From Rubrobacter xylanophilus DSM 9941 (lineage in GTDB: Bacteria > Actinomycetota > Rubrobacteria > Rubrobacterales > Rubrobacteraceae): 64,000 nt of DNA. The DNA lies in NCBI RefSeq assembly GCF_000014185.1, contig NC_008148.1, forward strand, positions 186,001-250,000, written 5' to 3'. This document shows positions 7,689 to 16,808 of the stretch, piece after piece; position 1 is the first letter of the stretch; each line of letters starts with the position of its first letter. The notes beneath the pieces are model-generated. The model was not told the DNA's origin. It saw only the letters and a list, made by a program, of their open reading frames with translations, and did not search any database. The position numbers and the translations under genes are program-made.

Positions 7689-9083
7689 GTGGCTATGGGC
7701 CGGAGGAGCGAGGTCGGGGGCAGTCTCGAGGACGCCATCGGGCGGGCGGGGAGCGCGGTCGAGCTTCTGTACAACTCTCGGGCGGGGCGGCGGCCGTTTC
7801 CGGTGGTGCCCGCGGAGTTCAGCAACTGGCGGGACGAGCAGCGGGCTTGGAGGGAGAGCTGCGCCCTGCTCGACCAGTCCCACCACATGACCGACCTCTA
7901 CGTGGAGGGGCCCGACGCCCTGAGGCTGCTCTCGGAGCTTGGCGTAAACAGCTTCGAGGGCTTTGCCAAGGACAAGGCCAAGCAGTTTGTGGCCTGCAAC
8001 CCCCAAGGCTACGTGATAGGGGACGTCATCCTCTACTACCTGGAGGAGAACCGGCTGGACCTCGTGGGGCGCCCGGCGGTGCTCAACTGGGTGCGCTACC
8101 GGGCCGAGATCGGGGGCCACGACGTCGCCTTCGAGGTCGACGAGAACTCTGCGGTTCGGAGGGGGGCTCCGCCGAAGGTGTACCGCTATCAGGTGCAGGG
8201 GCCTGAGGCTGCGGCGCTCATGCGGGAGGTGGTTGAGGGGGAGCTTCCCGAGGTGAGGTTCTTCAACACGGCGGACGTGCGCATAGGGGGCTGCAGGGTG
8301 CGGGCGCTGCGGCACGGGATGGCGGGCAGGCCGGGCTATGAGCTCTCTGGGCCCTGGGAGGAGAGGGAGCGGGTGATAGGCGCGATCCTTGAGGCCGGCG
8401 AGAACCACGGCCTCAGGCGGGCCGGCTCCCTCGCCTACTCCGCCGCGAACCTGGAGTCCGGCTGGCTTCCCGCTCCCCTCCCCGCCATCTACACCGGGGA
8501 GGAGATGAAGCCCTACAGGCAGTGGCTGCCCGCGGACGGCTACGAGGCGACCACCTCCCTCGGGGGGAGCTTCTACTCGGAGAGGATAGAGGACTACTAC
8601 TTCACCCCCTACGAGCTGGGCTACGGGCGCTTCGTGAAGTTCGACCACGACTTCGTGGGCAGGGAGGCGCTGGAGGAGATGGCGGATGCTCCGCAGCGCA
8701 GGAAGGTGACGCTGGTGTGGGAGGGGGAGGATGTGGCCGGCGTCTTTGGGAGCCTCTTCGAGAGGGAGGGGCTTCCCGCAAAATACATAGACCTCCCCTC
8801 CTCGTGGTACGCGATGCACCAGTACGACCGGGTGCTTGGGGACGGGGAGACGGTCGGCATCTCCACCTACTGCGGCTACAGCTACAACGAGCGGGCGATG
8901 CTGTCGCTTGCGGTGGTGGAGGAGGAGTTCTGCGAGCCTGGGACGGAGGTTGTGCTGTTGTGGGGCGAGGAGCCCAACAGCGCCAAGCCGCAGGTGGAGG
9001 AGCACCGGCAGGTGGAGATAAGGGCGCGGGTGCAGCCCGCCCCGCTGGTCGAGTTCGCCCGCACCGCCTACCGGAGTTCGTGA
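7689..9083 (+). CDS. GcvT/LigM-like tetrahydrofolate-dependent O-demethylase, paralogue A
   Basis: 464 residues from GTG 7689, chosen because GGAGG lies 10 bases upstream; TTG 7668 precedes that site and ATG 7695 is farther. The protein has the aminomethyltransferase (GcvT) folate-binding fold over most of its length, with family features such as SNWRDEQRAW, RLLSELGVNSF and DQSHHMTDLYVEGPDA. Its length matches LigM/DesA (about 470), which move aromatic O-methyl groups from vanillate, syringate or 3-O-methylgallate to tetrahydrofolate, rather than glycine-cleavage GcvT (about 360). Neighbouring importer, dioxygenase and aldolase genes support an aromatic substrate. Nearly identical in blocks to paralogue B. 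Confidence 0.8.
   Translation: MAMGRRSEVGGSLEDAIGRAGSAVELLYNSRAGRRPFPVVPAEFSNWRDEQRAWRESCALLDQSHHMTDLYVEGPDALRLLSELGVNSFEGFAKDKAKQFVACNPQGYVIGDVILYYLEENRLDLVGRPAVLNWVRYRAEIGGHDVAFEVDENSAVRRGAPPKVYRYQVQGPEAAALMREVVEGELPEVRFFNTADVRIGGCRVRALRHGMAGRPGYELSGPWEERERVIGAILEAGENHGLRRAGSLAYSAANLESGWLPAPLPAIYTGEEMKPYRQWLPADGYEATTSLGGSFYSERIEDYYFTPYELGYGRFVKFDHDFVGREALEEMADAPQRRKVTLVWEGEDVAGVFGSLFEREGLPAKYIDLPSSWYAMHQYDRVLGDGETVGISTYCGYSYNERAMLSLAVVEEEFCEPGTEVVLLWGEEPNSAKPQVEEHRQVEIRARVQPAPLVEFARTAYRSS
7811..9069 (+). repeat. Long near-identical duplicated segment, copy A
   Basis: By eye, 7811-8070, 8139-8527, 8635-8797 and 8869-9069 match copy B (offset 16239, then 16230 after a 9-base deletion in B) with only a handful of mismatches, the last block with none seen in about 200 bases. 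Between them 8071-8138, 8528-8575 and 8798-8868 differ strongly. Confidence 0.85.
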
Positions 9084-9114
9084 GGCGCCAGGGGATCGGG
9101 ACAAGGAGGAGGCT

Positions 9115-10359
9115 GTGGGAGCCAGCGATACGATGCGCGGGAGGATCGGCCGGCGCGACTTTCTGAGGCTCGCCGGGGGCGGGCTCGCCGGGACGCTGCT
9201 GCTCGGGGTGGCCGGCTGCGGTGGCGGCGGGGGCGGCGGTCAGGGAGGGGGGAGCGGCCCCATCAGGATAGGGGCGCTGCTCACGCTCTCCGGGCCGTAC
9301 GCCACGCTCGGCGAGAGCATCCGCAACGGCATGGAGACCTTCCTCCGGCTCAACGACAACCAGATCGGCGGCCGCGAGGTGCAGGTCCGCTACGAGGACA
9401 GCGAGGGCGACCCGCAGGTCGCGCTGCGCGTCTACCGGCAGCTCACCGGCCAGAACGCCGTGGACTTCCTCATGGGGCCGGTCATCTCCACCGAGGCGCT
9501 CGCGCTCGCCAACCGGCTGCAGCGGGACAGGATCATCCTCATCAACTCCAACGCCGCGGCGAACGATCTCTCGTGGGAGCAGAAGAGCGATTACTCCTAC
9601 AGGGTCTCCCAGTCCAACTACCAGCTCGGAGCGGCGGGGGCCGAGTACATCTTCCGGAACATAGGCAAGACCGCCTTCACCATCGGGATGGACTACGTCG
9701 CCGGCTACGAGGTGATAGAGGCCTTCAGGATCGCCTACCGGGAGGCCGGCGGGGAGGTCGTGGGCAGCGCCTTCTCGGCCCCCGGGACCGCGGACTTCGC
9801 CACCTACCTCACCAACATAAGGAGGGCCGAGCCCGAGGTGGTCTTCAGCTTCCTCTCGGGCACCGACGCCATACGCTTTCTCCAGCAGTACGACAGCTTC
9901 GGGCTGAAGGGCGAGATCCCGCTCATAGGCCACGACCAGCTGGCAAGCCCCACCGTCACCGACCCGGCCGGGGAGGCGGCGGTGGGCGTGATGGCGTGCT
10001 CTTTCTACTACCCCAACCTGGAGAACGAGACCAACCGGCGCTTCGTGGAGGCCTACCGGAAGGAGTACGACCAGCCGCCCGACACCATAGCCTGCCAGGG
10101 CTACGACACCGGCAACATAATGGCCAAGGCCGTGGAGGAGGCGGGCAGCACCGAGCCCGACGCCCTCATCGAGGTGCTCAAGGGCATCTCGCTCCAGAGC
10201 CCGCGCGGCTCCTTCACCATGGACCCGGAGACCCACAACCCCATCCAGAACTACTACATCGGGGAGAACGCGCGGGACGGCGTGCGGATAGTGGACACCA
10301 TAGAGGACGTGGGCATGCCCTCCCGGCCGCCCGAGGGCTACGACCCCTCCGGGGGCTAG
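9115..10359 (+). CDS. Branched-chain-type ABC importer, substrate-binding lipoprotein (Tat)
   Basis: 414 residues from GTG 9115 (RBS AAGGAGGAGG). The N-terminus has twin arginines IGRRDFLRLAGGG and a lipobox GVAGC with the lipidated Cys near 35, so it is folded in the cytoplasm, exported by Tat and anchored outside. The rest is a periplasmic binding protein type I fold (LivK/Peripla_BP_6), starting IRIGALLTLSGPYATLGE. LivK-family proteins bind branched amino acids but also aromatic acids; its place directly after an O-demethylase suggests a lignin-type aromatic acid. First gene of a five-gene importer set. Confidence 0.88.
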   Translation: MGASDTMRGRIGRRDFLRLAGGGLAGTLLLGVAGCGGGGGGGQGGGSGPIRIGALLTLSGPYATLGESIRNGMETFLRLNDNQIGGREVQVRYEDSEGDPQVALRVYRQLTGQNAVDFLMGPVISTEALALANRLQRDRIILINSNAAANDLSWEQKSDYSYRVSQSNYQLGAAGAEYIFRNIGKTAFTIGMDYVAGYEVIEAFRIAYREAGGEVVGSAFSAPGTADFATYLTNIRRAEPEVVFSFLSGTDAIRFLQQYDSFGLKGEIPLIGHDQLASPTVTDPAGEAAVGVMACSFYYPNLENETNRRFVEAYRKEYDQPPDTIACQGYDTGNIMAKAVEEAGSTEPDALIEVLKGISLQSPRGSFTMDPETHNPIQNYYIGENARDGVRIVDTIEDVGMPSRPPEGYDPSGG

Positions 10360-10378
10360 AGGAGGGGGGAGGCGCCCG

Positions 10379-11248
10379 GTGGACCTCTCGGCGCTGGCCG
10401 TACAGGTGCTGGCGGGGCTCACCTACGGGATGCTGCTCTTCATGATCTCCGTGGGGCTCTCGGTCATCTTCGGGCTCATGGGGATCGTCAACCTGGCGCA
10501 CGGGGTCTTCTTCGTGCTGGGGGCCTACATCGCCTTCTCGGTGCTCGGCGGGGGGGCCGGCTTCCTCATCGCGCTGGTCGTGGCCATGGTCGCCATGGCG
10601 GTGCTCGGCGTCCTGGTGGAGAGGCTGCTGCTCTTCCGCTCCTACGGCGACGAGCTGGGGCAGGTCCTGCTCACCTTCGGGCTCGCCTTCATCATCGCGG
10701 ACGTCATCAAGATGATCTGGGGCAACAGGCTGCAGTCGCTGCCCACCCCCTCCCTGCTGGACTTCTCGGTGAGCGTGGGGGGGATCACCTTCCCCGTCTA
10801 CCGGCTGGTGGTCGTGCTGGTGGGTTGCCTGCTGGCCCTCCTGCTGTGGTACCTGGAGTCCCGGACCCGCATCGGCGCCATCATCCGCGCCGGCGTGGAC
10901 GACAGGGAGATGGTCGCCGCCCTGGGCATCAACGTCACGCTGGTCTTCGCCGGGGTGTTCGCCTTCGGGGCGGCGCTCGCGGGGCTCGGGGGCGTGCTGG
11001 GGGGGCCCGTGCTCGGGATGTACCCGGACATGGGGTTCGAGATCCTCGTGCTCTCCCTCATCGTGGTCGTGCTGGGGGGGCTCGGCACCTGGAAGGGGGC
11101 CTTCGTCGGCGGGGTGCTCGTGGGGCTGGTCGAGATCTTCGGGCAGGCCTACTTCCCCTCGCTCTCGCTGGTTATAGTGTTTTTGCTCATGGCCGGGGTG
11201 CTGCTGGTCCGCCCGGCCGGCCTGTTCGGGAGGAGCCCGGCCTCTTGA
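10379..11248 (+). CDS. Branched-chain-type ABC importer permease (LivH-like)
   Basis: 289 residues, about eight membrane helices, beginning LAVQVLAGLTYGMLLFMISVG with the LivH hallmark IFGLMGIVNLAHG at about 37-49. GTG start preceded by GGAGGGGGGAGG. It forms the transmembrane channel with the LivM-like subunit. The stop overlaps the TTG of the next permease gene. Confidence 0.9.
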   Translation: MDLSALAVQVLAGLTYGMLLFMISVGLSVIFGLMGIVNLAHGVFFVLGAYIAFSVLGGGAGFLIALVVAMVAMAVLGVLVERLLLFRSYGDELGQVLLTFGLAFIIADVIKMIWGNRLQSLPTPSLLDFSVSVGGITFPVYRLVVVLVGCLLALLLWYLESRTRIGAIIRAGVDDREMVAALGINVTLVFAGVFAFGAALAGLGGVLGGPVLGMYPDMGFEILVLSLIVVVLGGLGTWKGAFVGGVLVGLVEIFGQAYFPSLSLVIVFLLMAGVLLVRPAGLFGRSPAS

Positions 11249-12258
11249 CGCGCGCCACCGGCACGAGGGTGCCCTGGCCGGGGGTCGCGGCCCTCGCGCT
11301 GCTCGTGCTCCTGCTGCCGCTGGCGCTGCCCGCCTTCGGCGTGGGCATCGCCACCGAGATCTACGTGATGGCCATCTTCGCGATGAGCCTCGGCCTGATC
11401 ATCGGCTACGCCGGGCTAGTCTCCCTGGGGCACGCCGCCTTCTTCGGGGCCGGGGCCTACACGGTGGCCCTCCTGGGCGAGCGGGTCTCCAACACCTACG
11501 TTCTGGTGGCGGCCGCGGTCGCCGTGGCGGCGCTGCTGGCCTGCGTCTCGGGGGCGCTCTTCTTCCGCTCGACGGGGGCGTACTTCCTGATGCTCACGCT
11601 GGCCTTCGCCCAGGTGCTCTTCGCCGCGGCCTTCCAGGCCGAGTCCGTGACCGGCGGCAGCGACGGGATGGGGGTGAGCGTCGCGCCGGATCTGGGCTTC
11701 GGCGAGATCTCCGGGGAGCTCGGCCTCTACTACCTGATGGGCGGGTCCTTCCTCCTCTGCTACGTGCTGCTGCGGCTGTTCGTCTCCTCGCCCGCCGGAA
11801 GGGTGGTCCGAGGGATCATGGAGAACGAGCTCCGCATGCGGGCCCTCGGCTACAACACCTTCTCCTACAAGCTGTTCGCCTACACCCTCGCCGGCGGGGT
11901 CGCCGGCTTCGCCGGGGCGCTCTACTCCTACTTCAACCTGTACGTCACCCCCGACCTGCTCGGCTGGGTGTTCTCCGGGCAGGCGCTCATCATGGTGATC
12001 GTGGGCGGGACCGGCACCCTGCTGGGGCCCGCCGTGGGCGCGGCCTTCTTTATCGTCGTGCGCAACTACGTGAGCTTCTACACGGAGTACTGGGCCCTTA
12101 TCATGGGGTTGATCTTCATCTTCTTCGTCCTGCTCGGGAGGGGCGGCATCGTCCACCTGCTGCAGGCGGGGTGGCGGCGCCTCCTCGCCGCCCGCGCGCC
12201 GCGCCGCCCGCGGGAGGGGCGCTCCGCCGCCGGCTCTGCGAAGGAGAGGGCGCCGTGA
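11245..12258 (+). CDS. Branched-chain-type ABC importer permease (LivM-like)
   Basis: 337 residues from TTG 11245, which overlaps the LivH stop by 4 bases and has GGGAGGAG upstream; GTG 11269 is an alternative. About ten helices, with LivM hallmarks MSLGLIIGYAGLVSLGHAAF and the conserved VGGTGTLLGPAVGA. It pairs with the LivH-like subunit. A basic, Arg-rich C-terminal tail extends past the last helix. Confidence 0.9.
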   Translation: MTRATGTRVPWPGVAALALLVLLLPLALPAFGVGIATEIYVMAIFAMSLGLIIGYAGLVSLGHAAFFGAGAYTVALLGERVSNTYVLVAAAVAVAALLACVSGALFFRSTGAYFLMLTLAFAQVLFAAAFQAESVTGGSDGMGVSVAPDLGFGEISGELGLYYLMGGSFLLCYVLLRLFVSSPAGRVVRGIMENELRMRALGYNTFSYKLFAYTLAGGVAGFAGALYSYFNLYVTPDLLGWVFSGQALIMVIVGGTGTLLGPAVGAAFFIVVRNYVSFYTEYWALIMGLIFIFFVLLGRGGIVHLLQAGWRRLLAARAPRRPREGRSAAGSAKERAP

Positions 12259-13010
12259 GCCTGCTCTCGGTGGAGGGCCTCGGCAAGTCCTTCGACGGTC
12301 TGCGGGTGCTCAGGGACGTCTCGTTCGCGGTGCAGCCGGGGCAGCGGCACGTCATCATAGGCCCGAACGGCGCGGGGAAGACCACCGTCTTCAAGTGCAT
12401 AATCGGCCTCCTCTCCGCCGACTCCGGCTCCATAACCGTCGACGGGCGGGACGTGACCGGGCTCCCCGCCCACGCCCGCGTCTCCCTCGGGATGGCCTGC
12501 ACCTTCCAGAAGACCAGCCTGTTCTGGAGGCTCACGGTGGAGGAGAACCTCCACCTGGCGCTTCTGGCCCGCAAGCCCTACCGGTTCCGGCTCTGGCGCC
12601 CGCTCCCCTGGCACGCCGACCTGCGGCGGGAGGCGCGGGAGCTCCTGGAGGAGTGGGGGCTCTGGTCCCGGCGCGACCACCGGGTCGGCGAGCTCTCCTA
12701 CGGGGAGCAGCGGATGCTCGAGATCGTCCTGGCGCTGGCCTCCGGGCCGCGGATACTGCTCCTCGACGAGCCGACCTCGGGCATGTCCCCGGCCGAGACG
12801 GCGCGCGCCGCCTCCCTGATACGCGAGCTGCCCCGCTCCGTGGCGCTCCTGATCATCGAGCACGACATGGACGTGGTCTTCTCCGTGGCCGAGCACATAA
12901 CGGTCTTGCACCACGGCGAGGTCTTCCTGAGCGGGCCCCCGGAGCGGGTGCGCGGGGACGAGCGGGTGAGGGAGATCTACTTCAGCGGAGGTGCGCGGCC
13001 CCATGCTTGA
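12255..13010 (+). CDS. Branched-chain-type ABC importer ATPase (LivG-like)
   Basis: 251 residues from GTG 12255 overlapping the LivM stop, RBS AAGGAGAGG. Walker A GPNGAGKTT near 35-43, signature region LSYGEQRML (Gly-Gly replaced by Tyr-Gly, as common in LivG), Walker B ILLLDEPTSGM and H-loop IEHDMD. Drives uptake by ATP hydrolysis as a heterodimer with the LivF-like ATPase. Confidence 0.9.
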   Translation: MSLLSVEGLGKSFDGLRVLRDVSFAVQPGQRHVIIGPNGAGKTTVFKCIIGLLSADSGSITVDGRDVTGLPAHARVSLGMACTFQKTSLFWRLTVEENLHLALLARKPYRFRLWRPLPWHADLRREARELLEEWGLWSRRDHRVGELSYGEQRMLEIVLALASGPRILLLDEPTSGMSPAETARAASLIRELPRSVALLIIEHDMDVVFSVAEHITVLHHGEVFLSGPPERVRGDERVREIYFSGGARPHA

Positions 13011-13707
13011 GCTGAGCGAGGTCCACACCTACTACGGCACCAGCCACATCCTGCAGGGGCTCTCGTTCTCCGTCCCGAAGAGGAGCTGCTCGGTGCTCCT
13101 CGGGCGCAACGGGGCCGGGAAGACCACCACCATCCACTCCATCGCGGGCCTCGTCTCGCCCCGCAGCGGGAGCATCCGCTTTGTGGGGCAGGAGATCGCG
13201 GGCGAGCGGCCGCACAGGATCGCCCGGATGGGCATCGGGCTCGTCCCGCAGGGCAGGCGCATCTTCCCCTCGCTCACGGTGGAGGAGAACCTGACGGTCG
13301 CCGGGCGCGGCCCCTCGGGCAACGGCTCCTCCTCCTGGGACCTGCGGAGGGTCTACGAGCTGTTCCCCGCGCTGCGCGAGCGGGCCTCCAACCTGGGAAA
13401 CCAGCTCTCCGGGGGGGAGCAGCAGATGCTGGCCATCGGCCGCGCCCTGATGACCAACCCGCGCCTGCTGCTGATGGACGAGCCCTCCGAGGGCCTGGCC
13501 CCGGCCATCATCGAGCGGGTGGGGGAGACCATCCGCCGCCTGAAGGAGTCCGGGCTCTCCATCCTGCTGGTCGAGCAGCACGTCTCGCTGGCCTGCAGCG
13601 TGGCGGACGAGGTGCTGGTGATGAACAAGGGCAGGATCGTCTGGAGGGGTAGCCCGGAGGCCCTCCTCTCCGACAGGCCCCTGCAGCAACGCTACCTGGG
13701 CGTGTAG
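13003..13707 (+). CDS. Branched-chain-type ABC importer ATPase (LivF-like)
   Basis: 234 residues, ATG inside the end of the LivG-like gene (8-base overlap). Walker A GRNGAGKTT near 35, signature LSGGEQQML, Walker B LLMDEPSEGLAP and H-loop VEQHVS, all intact. LivF hallmark QGRRIFPSLTVEENL is present. Last gene of the importer; it converges with the minus-strand meta-cleavage operon with only 5 bases between the stops and no visible terminator. Confidence 0.9.
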   Translation: MLELSEVHTYYGTSHILQGLSFSVPKRSCSVLLGRNGAGKTTTIHSIAGLVSPRSGSIRFVGQEIAGERPHRIARMGIGLVPQGRRIFPSLTVEENLTVAGRGPSGNGSSSWDLRRVYELFPALRERASNLGNQLSGGEQQMLAIGRALMTNPRLLLMDEPSEGLAPAIIERVGETIRRLKESGLSILLVEQHVSLACSVADEVLVMNKGRIVWRGSPEALLSDRPLQQRYLGV

Positions 13708-13712
13708 GTCCG

Positions 13713-14498
13713 CTACGCCTCCCCGCCCTCCAGCAGTTCCCGGAGCCGGGCCTCGGCCGCCCGGGTGATGCGCGGCTCGACGCCGAGGCCTCGCAGGAGC
13801 TCCGCCGCGGCGGCCATCTCGTCGGCCCGGCGCCGGGCGTGCCTGTAGCTGCCCTCGACGAGCCTGCGCGCGAGCGCCTCGTCGGCCCCCGCAAGCTCGG
13901 AGACGATATTGCCCCACAGCCACCCCTCGCAGCCCGCCGCCCGCGCGGCCTCGAGCGCCTCCATCATGGCCCCGGTCATCCCCTTGACGAAGACGCTCCT
14001 GAGCAGCTTGCGCCCGGCGGCGTCCCCGGGCTCGCCGGAGACCTCCTCGACCGGCATGCCGAGGGGGCGCAGGAGGTCGGCGAGGCGGCCGGCACCCTCC
14101 CCGGAGACGAAGGCGGGGGTGGAGAGGCCCCTCCCCGGCACGGTGCCCATGAGGGTGAGGTCGACGAAGCTCGCGCCCGTCCTCCCGACCATGCGGGCGA
14201 GCTCGCGCTTCTGCCGGGGGCTCGCGCTGCTGCAGTCGGCGTAGAGCGAGCCGGGACCCAGGACGGGGAGCACCGACCGGGCCGCCGCCGGCGCGTCGGC
14301 GGCGGGGACGAGCGCCAGGACGGCGTCGGCCCCGCGCGCCGCCTCCTCCGGGGAGCCGGCGAGCTCGACCCCCTCCGGCGGCTCCACCGGCCTTATGTCG
14401 TAGCCGAGCACCCTCCTCCCGCGGGCGGCGAGGTCCGCCGAGATCTCGCTCCCCGCCTCGCCCAGGCCCAGCACGGCGAGGTGCCCTCCCCCGCTCAT
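13713..14498 (-). CDS. NAD(P)-binding dehydrogenase with DUF1932-like C-terminal domain
   Basis: 261 residues, ATG overlapping the dioxygenase stop by 4 bases (ATGA). A Rossmann motif LGLGEAGSEI starts near residue 8, and the chain follows the 6-phosphogluconate/beta-hydroxyacid dehydrogenase pattern, with DLTLMGTVP in the middle and an all-helical C-terminal half containing the expected Lys (GRKLLRSVFVKG). Last gene of a five-gene operon with dioxygenase, aldolase and hydratase-like genes, so it may reduce or oxidise a cleavage-pathway intermediate. The exact substrate is unknown. Confidence 0.8.
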   Translation of the reverse strand: MSGGGHLAVLGLGEAGSEISADLAARGRRVLGYDIRPVEPPEGVELAGSPEEAARGADAVLALVPAADAPAAARSVLPVLGPGSLYADCSSASPRQKRELARMVGRTGASFVDLTLMGTVPGRGLSTPAFVSGEGAGRLADLLRPLGMPVEEVSGEPGDAAGRKLLRSVFVKGMTGAMMEALEAARAAGCEGWLWGNIVSELAGADEALARRLVEGSYRHARRRADEMAAAAELLRGLGVEPRITRAAEARLRELLEGGEA

Positions 14499-15469
14499 CC
14501 CCGCCGCCCGGCCTCCTCGGGGAGGGGGGTGGCGTAGGTGAAGAAGCTCTCGGGCATGATCGTCCGCCACGCCTGCCCCTTCTCCCGCTCGGCCTGGCTC
14601 CAGGTCACCGTCTCCGGGTCCGGGTCGAGGAGGAGCTTTATGTCCGAGATCATCTCGACGCGGTTGCCCCCCGGCTCGTAGACGTAGAGGAAGAAGGTCT
14701 GCTGCACGGCGTGCTTGGCCGGCCCCGCCTCGATGAACACCCCCTCCTCGGCGAAGATGTCCGCCGCCCGCAGCACGTACTCGCGGCTATCTAGGGCGTA
14801 GGCGACGTGGTGCAGCCGGCCCCCCATCCCGGCGGCGTCGATCCCCCCGTAGGCTATGTCGTAGGACTTCTGGGTCACGTTCATCCACGCCGCCCCCTGC
14901 CGCCCGTCGTCGAGCCGGACCTCCTCGGTGAGCCGGAAGCCGAGCCGCTCGCGCATGAAGGCGCTGTTGGCGTCGATGTCGAGGGCCCTGAGGTTGACGT
15001 GGTCGATCCTCCGTACCCCCACCCCGCGGGCGGTGAACTTCTGCGGCTGGTTCTTGAGCGCCGGGCGCAGCCCCTCCGGGGGGCGGTACTTCTCGGTCTC
15101 GAAGTAGAGCTCCATCACGTGCCCGTCGGGGTCGGCGAACCGGTAGGCCGGGCCGTGCCCGAGGTCGCCCTCGACCCATCCCTCCCCGAGCCCGCTCTCC
15201 TCTAGCGCGGCGACCCTGCGCTCGAGCGCCGCCCGGCTCGTGGCCCGCCAGGCGATGTGCCCGGGGCCCGCGCGGTCTGCGGCGGTGAGCTTGAGGGTGG
15301 AGAGCTCATAATCCCCGAACGCCCGCAGGTACGCGGACTCCCCCCGGCGCCCGACCTCCTCCATCCCCAGGACCTCGGTGAAGAACCACAGGCTCTCCTC
15401 GAAGGCGGGCGTGAGGAGCTCGACGTGCCCGAGGTGGGCAACGTCCCGGACGGGCTCGCCGCCCCTCAC
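14495..15469 (-). CDS. Extradiol ring-cleavage dioxygenase, VOC family (catechol 2,3-dioxygenase type)
   Basis: 324 residues from GTG 15469, overlapping the upstream stop by 4 bases with GAGGGAGG before it. Two VOC (glyoxalase-fold) modules. The C-terminal module supplies the likely Fe(II) triad: His in RIDHVNLRALD, His in LHHVAYALD and Glu in GNRVEMISD, the 2-His-1-Glu set of type I extradiol enzymes. It would open a catecholic ring next to the diol. Neighbouring aldolase and PIG-L-type hydratase suggest gallate, protocatechuate or 3-O-methylgallate as substrate, although the classical enzymes for those belong to the unrelated LigAB family. Confidence 0.85.
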   Translation of the reverse strand: MRGGEPVRDVAHLGHVELLTPAFEESLWFFTEVLGMEEVGRRGESAYLRAFGDYELSTLKLTAADRAGPGHIAWRATSRAALERRVAALEESGLGEGWVEGDLGHGPAYRFADPDGHVMELYFETEKYRPPEGLRPALKNQPQKFTARGVGVRRIDHVNLRALDIDANSAFMRERLGFRLTEEVRLDDGRQGAAWMNVTQKSYDIAYGGIDAAGMGGRLHHVAYALDSREYVLRAADIFAEEGVFIEAGPAKHAVQQTFFLYVYEPGGNRVEMISDIKLLLDPDPETVTWSQAEREKGQAWRTIMPESFFTYATPLPEEAGRRG

Positions 15470-16092
15470 GATCCTCCCTCCACGACCTCCCTGAGCCCGT
15501 GCAGGTCGTAGGAGAGCTCCCCGGCCTCGAGCCTCCTGCGCAGCCTCGCCTCGCGCTCCTCGCGCGCCCGCGCGGCCTCGAGCACCTCCTCCGCCCGCCC
15601 GGCCTCCACCACGGCCGCCCCGTCGGCGTCGAGGACGACGACGTCCCCCGGAGAGATCGTCGCCCCGCCGACCTCGACCGGGGCGTCGAGTTTGCCGACC
15701 TCCGTCTTGGTCGCCCCCCGCACCCGCACCCAGCGCGCCCACACCGGAAGCCCGAGCTCTCTGAGCTCCTCCAGGTCGCGCACCGAGGCGTCCACCAGCA
15801 CCCCCGCGGCCCCGCGGGCCTTCGCCTGCACCGCGAGGAGCTCCCCGACGAGCGCCACCGGGGCCGGTTCCGGCATGGTTATGACCAGCACCTCCCCGGG
15901 CCGCACCCGCTCCATCGCCGCGTGCACCATCAGGTTGTCGTCCTGCCCGCAGAGCACCGTCCGCGCCGGGCCCGCGGCCCTGGAGCCGGGGACGACCTGG
16001 ACGAGGGGGGCGTCAACGAGCCCGCGCCTGCCGGAGGCCTCGTAGACGGTCGCGACCCCGAGACGGGCGAGCTCTTCGCAGACCCCCTTCAC
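15466..16092 (-). CDS. RraA-like class II aldolase (4-hydroxy-4-methyl-2-oxoglutarate / 4-carboxy-4-hydroxy-2-oxoadipate aldolase)
   Basis: 208 residues from GTG 16092, overlapping the upstream stop. The hallmark GELLAVQAKARGAAGVLVD followed by SVRDLEEL contains the Arg-Asp pair required for pyruvate enolate chemistry and metal binding in HMG/CHA aldolases, which distinguishes them from the RNase E inhibitor RraA. These enzymes split the last 4,5-cleavage intermediate into pyruvate and oxaloacetate (or pyruvate). Its operon position between a dioxygenase and a hydratase-like gene makes the catabolic role much likelier than RNA regulation. Confidence 0.85.
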   Translation of the reverse strand: MKGVCEELARLGVATVYEASGRRGLVDAPLVQVVPGSRAAGPARTVLCGQDDNLMVHAAMERVRPGEVLVITMPEPAPVALVGELLAVQAKARGAAGVLVDASVRDLEELRELGLPVWARWVRVRGATKTEVGKLDAPVEVGGATISPGDVVVLDADGAAVVEAGRAEEVLEAARAREEREARLRRRLEAGELSYDLHGLREVVEGGS

Positions 16093-16808
16093 AGCGAGCC
16101 CACCACCCGCGGCAAGACCCGCTGGAAGGCCTCGGCGTAGCGCACCCCGCTCTCGCCCGAGACCCTCCTGGCGTGGTTGGCCCGCTGCTCCGCCCGCTGC
16201 AGGTAGTACTGCTGCAGGTACCTCTGCGCCTGCATCGCCTCCATCGCCTCCTTCTTGCGCTCCATTACCCGCGTTATATCCAGGAAGGTGTCCGGCACGA
16301 AGCCGCAGAGCTCCGGCTGGTGCGGCTCGAAGAGGTAGAGGGCCGGCGGCCTCACGCTCGGGAAGGCGCTCGGGACCCCGGCCCCGGCGGCGAGCAGCCG
16401 CGCCTGCCGGACGGCCTGGTAGGCGGTGGGGTGGTCGGGGTTGAAGGGGTCCTCGGGGGTGTGGGTGACGATCACATCCGGGGCGAGCTCCCGGATGATC
16501 TCGACGAGGTGCATCAGCGCCTCCTCGTCCACCCGCAGCGGGTAGTCCCCGAGGTCGAGGCACCGGAACTCGGCCCCGAGGGCGCCCGCGGCCTTCTCGG
16601 CCTCGGCGTGGCGCACCCTCTTGACGTTCTCGACGGTCTGGTCCGGCCGCTTCCAGAGCTCCCCGGACTCCCCCCGCTCGCCGTAGGAGAGCGCGAGCAC
16701 GACCGAGCGCCCGCCCGCGGCGGCGTTTATGGCCGCGGCCCCGCCCGCGCGCCACACGAAGTCCGCCGAGTGGGCCCCCACGACCAGGAGCGTCCGGCCC
16801 TCCGCCAT
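16089..16808 (-). CDS. PIG-L/LmbE-family protein, likely 4-oxalomesaconate hydratase (GalB-like)
   Basis: 239 residues. N-terminal VVGAHSADFVWRAGGAAA, then LSYGERGESGELWK and VTHTPEDPFNPDHPTA, the metal-site motifs of the PIG-L family. PIG-L proteins are usually deacetylases, but the GalB branch hydrates 4-oxalomesaconate in gallate degradation, and the AHxADFVWRAGG and GERGES segments resemble that branch as I remember it. The neighbouring aldolase would act on its product. ATG overlaps the upstream stop by 1 base and its stop overlaps the aldolase start by 4. A deacetylase role is the alternative. Confidence 0.78.
   Translation of the reverse strand: MAEGRTLLVVGAHSADFVWRAGGAAAINAAAGGRSVVLALSYGERGESGELWKRPDQTVENVKRVRHAEAEKAAGALGAEFRCLDLGDYPLRVDEEALMHLVEIIRELAPDVIVTHTPEDPFNPDHPTAYQAVRQARLLAAGAGVPSAFPSVRPPALYLFEPHQPELCGFVPDTFLDITRVMERKKEAMEAMQAQRYLQQYYLQRAEQRANHARRVSGESGVRYAEAFQRVLPRVVGSL

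Noticed and set aside
7689-9083. Reading the GcvT-like proteins as glycine-cleavage T protein or DMSP demethylase
   Set aside because: They are about 100 residues longer than GcvT, lack glycine-cleavage partners, and sit with aromatic ring-cleavage genes, so a LigM/DesA-type role fits better.
15466-16092. RraA-like gene as RNase E inhibitor
   Set aside because: The Arg-Asp catalytic pair and the catabolic operon point to an aldolase.
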